Shown in pieces: positions 1 through 5,311 of a stretch of DNA of 5,422 nt (position 1 is the first letter of the stretch; each line of letters starts with the position of its first letter). Position numbers and translations under genes: made by a program. Origin of the DNA: Deltaproteobacteria bacterium (lineage in GTDB: Bacteria > Desulfobacterota > Desulfobaccia > Desulfobaccales > 0-14-0-80-60-11); NCBI GenBank assembly GCA_021817645.1, contig JAKAGH010000230.1, positions 1-5,422 of the forward strand. The letters are read 5' to 3'. The notes beneath the pieces are model-generated. The model did not search any database. It was not told the DNA's origin and saw nothing but the letters and a program-made list of their open reading frames with translations.

Positions 1-1361
1 CTGGCCCCTTCTTGGGCTCTTCCTGCCCGCCGGGGCATGAATTGCCAGACCGGGCTCATCACCGTGTTATGGACTTCCCGGGCGAAATTGAGCATGCCGA
101 TGAAGCCTTCCAGGGCTTCCTTGCGTTCGTGGTTGTGGTCGCAAAAGCCCACCCCCAGTTTGTAGGCGATGGGCCGTTCCTTGACGCCGCCCACGAAGAT
201 GTCCACGTCCTGTTCCTTAAGGAACGCGGACAGTTCCAGGGGGTTGGAGTCATCGACGATGATGGTGCCCTCATCCGTGATCTCATGCAGCTCCTGGTAG
301 TCTTCCGGGGTGCCGGTCTGCGAGCCCACCAGCACCACCTTCATGCCCAGCAAACGAAAGGCCTTGACCAGGGAAAAGGCTTTAAACGCGCCCCCCACGT
401 AGATGGCGGCCTTCTTGCCGGTGAGCGCCTGGCGGTATTCCTGAATCTGGGGCTGCAGCAGCGCGAGTTCCTCCCGGACCAGTTCCCGGGTGCGGTGCAG
501 CATCTCCGGGTCATTAAAGAAGCGGGCCACGGTATAAAGGGATTCCGCCATATCTTCGACACCGAAATAGGAGACCCGGATGTAGGGGATGCCGTAGACT
601 TCCTGCATCATAATGGCCAGGTCCATGGTGGAGCCGGAGCATTGCACCACGTTCAGGGCCGCGCCGTGGGCCCGGCGGAGGTCATCCACCCGGCCGTCGC
701 CGGTGATGTTGGCCACCACTTCCAGGCCCATACGCTGGAAGTAGTCCCGGATAATCCAGATCTCCCCGGCCAGGTTGAAATCTCCCAGGATATTTAAGCT
801 CTTGGGGGAGATGCCTGCGGTGTCCCCGGTGCCCACCAGGCGGAACATGGCCTGGCAGGCGGCGTTATAGCCGGCCCGTTTGTTGCCTTTAAAGCCTTCG
901 GATTGCACCGGCAGGACCGGAATCCCCTTTTCCCGGCTCACTTTCCGGCAGACGCCCTCCAGGTCGTCGCCAATGATCCCCACGATGCAGGTGGAATAGA
1001 CGAACGCGGCTTTGGGCTGGTGCCGGTCGATGAGTTCCGTCAAAGCCTGGTAGAGTTTGGTCTCCCCGCCGAAGATCACGTCTCTTTCCTGGAGGTCCGT
1101 GGAGAAGCTGAGGCGATGGAGTTCCGGGCCCGATGACAGCGCCCCCCGGATGTCCCAGGTATAGGCGGCGCAGCCGATGGGGCCGTGTACCAGGTGCAGG
1201 GCGTCGGCGATGGGGTAGAGCACCACCCGGGAGCCGCAAAAGACGCAGGCCCGCTGGCTGACGGCCCCGGCCAGGCTCTCCTTGTTGCACGCCATCTCAA
1301 AGGGCTGCTGCCCCTTACGGTGGATCTGATCTTGTCTTTCTTCAAAAACGGCCGGTTCCAT
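1..1361 (-). CDS. nifE: FeMo-cofactor scaffold protein NifE (3' end off the window)
   Basis: 453 codons are readable from ATG 1361 to the left edge with no stop; I checked the frame codon by codon. NifE pairs with NifN in a NifDK-like tetramer on which the NifB-derived precursor is matured with Mo and homocitrate before transfer to NifDK. Cluster-ligand cysteines C39, C64 (in H-G-P-I-G-C) and C125 (in Y-S-T-C-I-V-G-I-I-G-D-D) match Av NifE C37, C62 and C124. C241 in V-V-Q-C-S-G-S-T corresponds to the NifD FeMo-co cysteine. Where NifD has its cofactor histidine, this protein has the NifE-type F-C-D-H-N-H-E-R-K (406-414), which separates it from NifD. GGAG lies 7 nt before the ATG. The conserved C-terminal region is already passed, so the stop is probably just outside, unless the gene is fused to nifN. 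Confidence 0.96.
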   Translation of the reverse strand, partial: MEPAVFEERQDQIHRKGQQPFEMACNKESLAGAVSQRACVFCGSRVVLYPIADALHLVHGPIGCAAYTWDIRGALSSGPELHRLSFSTDLQERDVIFGGETKLYQALTELIDRHQPKAAFVYSTCIVGIIGDDLEGVCRKVSREKGIPVLPVQSEGFKGNKRAGYNAACQAMFRLVGTGDTAGISPKSLNILGDFNLAGEIWIIRDYFQRMGLEVVANITGDGRVDDLRRAHGAALNVVQCSGSTMDLAIMMQEVYGIPYIRVSYFGVEDMAESLYTVARFFNDPEMLHRTRELVREELALLQPQIQEYRQALTGKKAAIYVGGAFKAFSLVKAFRLLGMKVVLVGSQTGTPEDYQELHEITDEGTIIVDDSNPLELSAFLKEQDVDIFVGGVKERPIAYKLGVGFCDHNHERKEALEGFIGMLNFAREVHNTVMSPVWQFMPRRAGRAQEGA

Positions 1362-1400
1362 GACTGTGCTCCTTTCTGTTTCGGGAGAGGGGGAAATAAC

Positions 1401-1416
1401 GGTCAGCTGCTTGACC
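1401..1416. other. Short dyad GGTCA-N6-TGACC upstream of nifE
   Basis: A perfect 5-bp inverted repeat with a 6-base spacer in the 76-bp gap between the ferredoxin stop and the nifE start. It could be a weak RNA hairpin or a protein-binding dyad. No U-run follows, and a dyad of this size can arise by chance. The rest of this gap shows only the nifE Shine-Dalgarno sequence (1369-1372). Confidence 0.3.
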
Positions 1417-1437
1417 CTTAGTCCCCGCCCCCAAAAT

Positions 1438-1743
1438 TCAACTCACCAAATACCCCTTGGCGGGGCCGCCGTTTTCCAGAGCGTCCAGGATGGCGTCGAT
1501 GGCTTCTTCGCCTTCCACCCCGGCGTACCAATAACCCTGGGGATAGACCACCAGGACCGGGCCCTGGTCGCAGAGCTTCAGGCAGCCCGTGGTGGAGACC
1601 ATGACGTTTTCCAGACCCCGGTCAGCCAGCTCCGACTCCAGGTAGCCCAGCAGATCGGGGGCGTTTTTCTTGATGCACTTGCCCTTGGGCTCCAGGCCCC
1701 GGAAACTCATACACACGAAGATATGATGATCAGGTTTTTCCAT
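1438..1743 (-). CDS. Thioredoxin-like [2Fe-2S] ferredoxin
   Basis: 101 residues. The protein opens with H-H-I-F-V-C, and four cysteines lie at 11, 23, 54 and 58 (last pair in T-T-G-C-L-K-L-C-D-Q-G-P), followed by V-L-V-V-Y-P-Q-G-Y-W-Y. This is the pattern of the thioredoxin-fold [2Fe-2S] ferredoxins typified by the Clostridium pasteurianum [2Fe-2S] protein, whose ligands are C11, C24, C56 and C60; the extra non-ligand C14 of that protein is F14 here. The clostridial protein is reported to interact with the MoFe protein, so a role as electron donor or accessory to nitrogenase or cofactor assembly is plausible but inferred here from family and position. It is soluble and cytoplasmic, with no signal peptide. 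ATG 1743 has AAAGGA 9 nt upstream, right beside a repeat. nifE follows after 76 bp. Stop is TGA. The family is secure, the exact partner is not. Confidence 0.93.
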   Translation of the reverse strand: MEKPDHHIFVCMSFRGLEPKGKCIKKNAPDLLGYLESELADRGLENVMVSTTGCLKLCDQGPVLVVYPQGYWYAGVEGEEAIDAILDALENGGPAKGYLVS

Positions 1744-1761
1744 GACAATTATTCCTTTCTT

Positions 1762-1821
1762 GGTAGCCGCAGGCTTTAGCCTGCGCCTGGGTCGTGCGCA
1801 GGCTGGAAAGCCTGCGCCACC
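1762..1821 (+). repeat. REPIN-like palindromic element, copy 1 (nifK-ferredoxin spacer)
   Basis: A 60-bp element beginning GGTAGC and ending GCCACC, with two hairpins: GCAGGCTTTAGCCTGC and GCAGGCTGGAAAGCCTGC. It is the same family as 5202-5254 but lies in the opposite orientation; the first halves are identical, while the linker and second half differ. The end near 1762 is 18 nt from the ferredoxin ATG and abuts its Shine-Dalgarno region (1753-1759). Confidence 0.8.
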
Positions 1822-1830
1822 GCTTTTCTT

Positions 1831-1867
1831 ATTCCCCCCTTTTCTAAAGGGGGGGTTAGGGGGGATT
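1831..1867 (+). repeat. C/G-run palindrome C (nifK-ferredoxin spacer)
   Basis: A perfect 9-bp stem, CCCCCCTTT (1834-1842) with AAAGGGGGG (1846-1854), loop TCT, followed by GTTAGGGGGGATT. Bases 1831-1854 are the exact reverse complement of 3421-3444. On the transcribed minus strand the hairpin is not followed by a U-run, so I do not call it a terminator. Confidence 0.85.
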
Positions 1868-1880
1868 TTGTCAGCCTCCG

Positions 1881-1913
1881 AATCCCCCTAAATTCCCTTT
1901 TCTTAAAGGTGGA
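1881..1913 (-). repeat. Degenerate C/G-run palindrome D (nifK-ferredoxin spacer)
   Basis: AATCCCCCTAAATTCCCTTT followed by TCTTAAAGGTGGA is a decayed relative of the same family. It lies in the opposite orientation to its neighbour at 1831-1867, with 13 bases between them. The second arm (AAAGGTGGA) no longer pairs perfectly. Confidence 0.65.
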
Positions 1914-1934
1914 CTGTTTGTTTTTGGTTTTTTC

Positions 1935-1962
1935 CCTGCTCACTGCCCACTGCCTACTGCTC
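1935..1962 (+). repeat. Degenerate 7-base tandem repeat after nifK
   Basis: Four consecutive 7-base units, CCTGCTC, ACTGCCC, ACTGCCT and ACTGCTC, ending 6 bases from the nifK stop codon. The unit is (A/C)CTGC(C/T)(C/T). No coding role is seen. Confidence 0.7.
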
Positions 1963-1968
1963 ACCCCG

Positions 1969-3345
1969 TTACATTACCAACTCAAACCTCTCCTCCGGCG
2001 CGTCCCGGTCTTGGCGGTCCAGGATGGCGTCCAGGATCTTCTCCAGCAACCTCAAGCCCCCCCGGTAGCCCACGGTGGGGAAGTAGCTGTGGCCGATGCG
2101 GTCCAGGATGGGGAAGCCGCAGCGCACCAGGGGGATGTCTTCGTCCCGGGCGACGTACTTGAGGTACGTATTGCCCATCAACAGATCCACCCGTTCATTC
2201 CTGATCCATTGATGCAGCAGGAACATGTCGCCGCCGGCCCGCACGTTCACCGGATAAGGCACCTCTTTGGTGATCTCCTTGATCCGGGCTTCAAACTTCT
2301 TTCCCGGGGTGCCGGTGACGATGTGGATGGGGCACATGTCGATATCCACCAGGAACTGGGTCAGCGCAATGAGTTGATCCGGGTCCCCGGCCAGGGCCAC
2401 CTTGCGGCCGAAGAAATACTGGTGCATGTCGGTGATCACGTCGAGCAACCGGCCCCGCTCGATATTGAGGGAATCGGGCACGGTCACCCCGGCGATCTGC
2501 CGCATGGTGTCGATGAACGCGTCCGTGGCCTGCAAGCCGATGGGCAGGTCCAGGATTTCGCAGGGCACCTTGCATTTGGTGTCCAGGGCCCGGGCTGCGG
2601 GCCCGGAGGCCAGGCGGCCCAGGGCCACGGTGCCCACTGCCGCGCCGGTGCGGATCAGGTCGGCGGTAGTCACCCCGCCCGCAGGGAACATGTGGAACCT
2701 GCCGGTTTGGGGGCCGTTGAGCACTTCGGAGGTATCCGGGAACATGATGCTGGGCACCCCCAATTCCCCGGCGATGCGCTTGATTTCCTCCATGTCGCAG
2801 GGCTCCACGTAGCCAGGGATAATATTGATCCAATTCTCCTTGTGACCGTTAGCCTGGGCGAAATAATCCACCATGCCTTTGACCATGTTGGCGAAACCGG
2901 TGACATGGGTGCCCACATAGCTGGGGGTGTTGGCATGGATGACGTACTTGCCCGCAGGAATCTTGCCTTCATCCCTGGCCTTGGCGATGATCTGGGGGAT
3001 GTCGTCCCCGATAGTCTCCGACAGACAGGTGGTATGGACGGCAATCACCTCCGGCTCGTAAACGCTGAAGATATTATTGATGGCCTGGAGCAGGTTGGCC
3101 TGTCCTCCGAAGACCGAGGCCCCTTCGGTGAAGGCGCTGGTGGCGGCCATCACCGGCTCTTTGTAGTGCCGGGTCAGGGTGCTGCGGTGATAGGCGTAGC
3201 ACCCTTGGGAGCCGTGGCTATGGGGCAGGCATTTGTGTATCCCCAGGGCCGCGTACATGGCCCCGATGGGCTGGCAGGTCTTGGCCGGGTTGATGGTCAA
3301 GGCCTTGCGTTCTTTGATGTCGTTGGATGTATGTCTCAGTAACAT
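1969..3345 (-). CDS. nifK: Nitrogenase molybdenum-iron protein beta chain (NifK)
   Basis: 458 residues; beta subunit of the MoFe protein, pairing with NifD to hold the P-cluster at the alpha-beta interface. P-cluster ligands are C24, C49 and C107, with S142 at the position of Av S188. The offset to A. vinelandii (C70, C95, C153) is a constant 46 residues, so this is the short NifK form seen in Clostridium, lacking the N-terminal arm that wraps the alpha subunit in Azotobacter. Recognisable blocks are H-S-H-G-S-Q-G-C (42-49), F-T-E-G-A-S-V-F-G-G-Q (72-82), H-T-T-C-L-S-E-T-I-G-D-D (104-115) and N-T-P-S-Y-V-G-T-H-V-T-G-F (139-151). The ATG has GAGGA 7 nt upstream. The gene is separated from nifD by 184 bp containing strong hairpins, which is long for two subunits made in equal amounts. 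The reading frame is intact and ends in TAA. Confidence 0.97.
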   Translation of the reverse strand: MLLRHTSNDIKERKALTINPAKTCQPIGAMYAALGIHKCLPHSHGSQGCYAYHRSTLTRHYKEPVMAATSAFTEGASVFGGQANLLQAINNIFSVYEPEVIAVHTTCLSETIGDDIPQIIAKARDEGKIPAGKYVIHANTPSYVGTHVTGFANMVKGMVDYFAQANGHKENWINIIPGYVEPCDMEEIKRIAGELGVPSIMFPDTSEVLNGPQTGRFHMFPAGGVTTADLIRTGAAVGTVALGRLASGPAARALDTKCKVPCEILDLPIGLQATDAFIDTMRQIAGVTVPDSLNIERGRLLDVITDMHQYFFGRKVALAGDPDQLIALTQFLVDIDMCPIHIVTGTPGKKFEARIKEITKEVPYPVNVRAGGDMFLLHQWIRNERVDLLMGNTYLKYVARDEDIPLVRCGFPILDRIGHSYFPTVGYRGGLRLLEKILDAILDRQDRDAPEERFELVM

Positions 3346-3408
3346 GTTGTTATCCTCGGTTCCCTTATCCGCAAAATTGCCGCATCAGGTTAAGGGGAAA
3401 TTTTTCCT

Positions 3409-3444
3409 AATCCCCCCTGACCCCCCTTTAGAAAAGGGGGGAAT
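3409..3444 (-). repeat. C/G-run palindrome A (nifD-nifK spacer)
   Basis: AATCCCCCCTGA leads into a perfect 9-bp stem, CCCCCCTTT (3421-3429) with AAAGGGGGG (3433-3441), loop AGA. It shares an exact 24-bp inverted match with 1831-1854. It lies between two genes that should be co-transcribed. Confidence 0.85.
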
Positions 3445-3460
3445 TAAAAAAACTTTTAAA

Positions 3461-3495
3461 GTCCCCCTTTTTAAAGGGGGATTTCGGGGGATTTT
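3461..3495 (+). repeat. C/G-run palindrome B (nifD-nifK spacer)
   Basis: CCCCCTTT (3463-3470) pairs with AAAGGGGG (3473-3480), followed by ATTTCGGGGGATTTT. It is inverted relative to 3409-3444. The two together form a larger imperfect palindrome with AATCCCCC-like outer ends. On the transcribed strand a T-run (about 3446-3452) follows the stem, but only after an intervening ACTTTAAAAG, so terminator activity is doubtful. Confidence 0.8.
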
Positions 3496-3529
3496 GCATT
3501 AAGCCGAAATCCGAACACGGAAAACTGTA

Positions 3530-5188
3530 TTATTCCCACACATATTTCGCGGCCAACTCCGGATTTTCCTGCCAGGGGGCCTTCAGGTACTTCCACACCT
3601 TGCTGTTGACCATGCGGTCAATCTCCCGCCAGAAGTTGATGGCGCCCCTAAAACCCGCATAGGGACCCCCGGAGTCATAACTGTGCAATTGTTTCATGGG
3701 TACGCCGCTCTTCTGAATGGCGTACTTTTCCTTGATGCCCGCGCAGATGATGTCGGGCCGGTAGAGGTCGATGAGCTTTTCCGTTTCAAACTGGCTGATG
3801 TCGTCGATCACCAGGGCGCCGCTTTTCATCTCCTGCATCATGCCCGCGTAGTCTTTCAGCTTCAGGCCGCTCTCTTCCAGCCGGGCGATCTGTTCCGGGC
3901 TCACCCGGGGACGGTAGCGCTCGGGGTCCGCGTCCACGTGCAGTTCTTCGATATTGCGGCTGTCCGCGTCCACTTTCAGGCCGGGGAGGACCTGGCGGCC
4001 TTCGTAGTCGTCCCGGTGGGCGAATTCGTAGCCCGCGGCGATGGTTTCCATGCCGATTTCCCGGAAAAGCTCCTGGTAGTGATGCGCCCGGGAGCCGCCC
4101 ACAAAGAGCATGGCCCGCTTGCCCTGGCACTTGGCCTTCACTTCCTCTCTCACCTGCTCCACGGCCGGCATCTCTCTGTCGATGACTTCCTCCACCTTCC
4201 CGGTCAACTCGGGATTCTCAAAATAGGCTGCGATCTTCCGCAAGGACTTAGCCGTGGCCTCGGCGCCGATGAAGTTCACCTTGATCCAGGGGATGCCGAA
4301 TTTGGTTTCCATCATCTCCGCCACGTAATTGATGGAGCGGTGGCACATGATGAGGTTCAAGTCCGCGGTGTGGGAGTTGGCAAAGTTGTCGTAGCTGGAG
4401 TTGCCGCTGAAGGTGGAGATCAGGGTGATGCCGCAATCCTCGAAGAGGCGCTCGATCTCGAAGGCGTCGCCGCCGATATTGTATTCCCCCAGCATGTTGA
4501 TCTTGAATTTGCCTTCCCGCACCAGGTCGTCCAGCCCCACGATGTGGCTGAAGACGCCGTTGTTGGCGATATGGTGGCCCGCGGATTGGCTCACCCCTTT
4601 ATAGCCTTCGCAACTGAAGCCGAAGACGTTGCAATCGCCCAGCTTTTCTTTCATCTCCCGGGCCACCGCGTGCACGTCGTCGCCGATGAGGCCCACGGGG
4701 CAGGTGGCAAAGACGCCGATGGCTTTGGGCTTAAAGAGGTCATAAGCTTCCTGAATGGCCTGCTTCAGCTTCTTCTCACCGCCGAAGACGATCTGCTCTT
4801 CCTGCATGTCCGTGGAAAAGCAATACATCATGAAGTTATGGTCGTCCGGCCCCTTCGGTTTGGTTTGGTTGCGCCGGGTGAGCCAGGAATAAAAGCCGCA
4901 ACCGATGGGTCCGTGGGTAATGTTGACGATGTCCCGGGTGGGCCCTAGCACCACGCCCTTACAACCCGCATAAGTGCAGCCCCGTTGGCCGATGAGGCCC
5001 GGAGTGGTGCGGACGTTGGACTGGATCTCCGGCACCGCGCCCTCCGGGTCAATTTCATTGATGACGATCTGCTTGGCCCGCTTGCGCGCGACCTTGGTGG
5101 GATATTTCTCCAGCAGCTCCTTTTTCACTGCCTCGGCATCGATCTCGAGAACCGGAGAATTTAGTTCTTCTGGGTTTAATGTAGCCAT
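3530..5188 (-). CDS. nifD: Nitrogenase molybdenum-iron protein alpha chain (NifD)
   Basis: 552 residues; catalytic alpha subunit of the MoFe protein, which reduces N2 to ammonia on FeMo-co using electrons from NifH. Spacing to A. vinelandii NifD identifies the P-cluster ligands C71, C97 and C163 (Av C62, C88, C154) and the FeMo-co ligands C282 (in L-I-M-C-H-R-S) and H502 (in Q-L-H-S-Y-D), equivalent to Av C275 and H442. Active-site residues V79, R105, Q201, H205 and R367 match Av V70, R96, Q191, H195 and R359. The distance C282 to H502 is 220 residues against 167 in Azotobacter, so about 53 residues are inserted, roughly at 398-452. I chose ATG 5188 because GGGAG lies 8 nt upstream; an in-frame GTG at 5209 would add seven residues but falls inside a repeat. 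No delta-subunit gene (anfG/vnfG) lies between nifD and nifK, which argues against V- or Fe-nitrogenase. Stop is TAA. Confidence 0.97.
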   Translation of the reverse strand: MATLNPEELNSPVLEIDAEAVKKELLEKYPTKVARKRAKQIVINEIDPEGAVPEIQSNVRTTPGLIGQRGCTYAGCKGVVLGPTRDIVNITHGPIGCGFYSWLTRRNQTKPKGPDDHNFMMYCFSTDMQEEQIVFGGEKKLKQAIQEAYDLFKPKAIGVFATCPVGLIGDDVHAVAREMKEKLGDCNVFGFSCEGYKGVSQSAGHHIANNGVFSHIVGLDDLVREGKFKINMLGEYNIGGDAFEIERLFEDCGITLISTFSGNSSYDNFANSHTADLNLIMCHRSINYVAEMMETKFGIPWIKVNFIGAEATAKSLRKIAAYFENPELTGKVEEVIDREMPAVEQVREEVKAKCQGKRAMLFVGGSRAHHYQELFREIGMETIAAGYEFAHRDDYEGRQVLPGLKVDADSRNIEELHVDADPERYRPRVSPEQIARLEESGLKLKDYAGMMQEMKSGALVIDDISQFETEKLIDLYRPDIICAGIKEKYAIQKSGVPMKQLHSYDSGGPYAGFRGAINFWREIDRMVNSKVWKYLKAPWQENPELAAKYVWE

Positions 5189-5196
5189 GTTCCTAT

Positions 5197-5201
5197 CTCC
5201 C
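5197..5201 (-). promoter_or_regulatory. Shine-Dalgarno sequence of nifD
   Basis: GGGAG on the minus strand, 8 nt before ATG 5188, supports that start over the upstream GTG at 5209. Its first base directly touches the end of the REPIN-like element at 5202. A second AGGA core at 5191-5194 is only 2 nt from the ATG and is too close to be the main site. Confidence 0.75.
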
Positions 5202-5254
5202 GGTAGCACAGGCTTTCCATCCTGTGTTGGCGCAGGCTAAAGCCTGCGGCTACC
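5202..5254 (-). repeat. REPIN-like palindromic element, copy 2 (nifI2-nifD spacer)
   Basis: A 53-bp element bounded by GGTAGC and GCTACC and made of two small hairpins facing each other: one around GCAGGCT-TT-AGCCTGC (as read on the minus strand), the other around ACAGG-ATGGAAAG-CCTGT. Together with the flanking TT, its first 28 bases on the minus strand (5256 to 5229) are identical to plus-strand 1760-1787. Two inverted short palindromes with terminal repeats resemble REPIN elements moved by REP-associated Y1 transposases (RAYT). No such transposase is in the window, so that class is inferred. Confidence 0.8.
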
Positions 5255-5263
5255 AAAATATCT

Positions 5264-5294
5264 CTTGCGTCTTTGCGCCTTAGCGTCTTGGCGT
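5264..5294 (+). repeat. Degenerate 8-base tandem repeat (nifI2-nifD spacer)
   Basis: Four consecutive units, CTTGCGT, CTTTGCGC, CTTAGCGT and CTTGGCGT, fit a CTT-N-GCG-Y pattern (the first lacks one base). They lie between the nifI2 stop and the REPIN-like element. The unit length differs from the 7-base repeat at 1935-1962, so this is a separate family. Confidence 0.7.
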
Positions 5295-5311
5295 GAGATA
5301 ATTCTTTGTGC

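Noticed and set aside
12..797. 261-codon open frame on the plus strand at the left end
   Set aside because: The minus strand here encodes the C-terminal half of NifE, verified codon by codon; the plus frame is a shadow.
1909..3342. 477-codon open frame on the plus strand opposite nifK
   Set aside because: It lies entirely antisense to an unmistakable NifK and its composition (rich in H, G, D and V) is that of a reverse-frame shadow of a GC-rich gene.
3371..3384. Possible sigma-54 promoter before nifK (minus strand TGCGGCAATTTTGC)
   Set aside because: The GG and GC elements are only 7 bases apart instead of 10, so it does not fit the -24/-12 consensus.
3409..3495. Intrinsic terminator between nifD and nifK
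   Set aside because: The stems are strong, but a T-run does not directly follow either on the transcribed strand, and termination here would cut off nifK; repeat elements explain the structure better.
3683..4948. 421-codon open frame on the plus strand opposite nifD
   Set aside because: It is antisense to NifD, which has all ligands in place, and its translation shows no recognisable domain.
1969..5188. Alternative (V or Fe-only) nitrogenase
   Set aside because: There is no delta-subunit gene between the alpha and beta genes, and nifE plus a NifI-type PII gene flank them as in Mo-nitrogenase operons.
1762..5254. CRISPR-like interpretation of the recurring palindromes
   Set aside because: The copies are inverted, 3.4 kb apart and of unequal length, with genes between them; there are no regular spacers.
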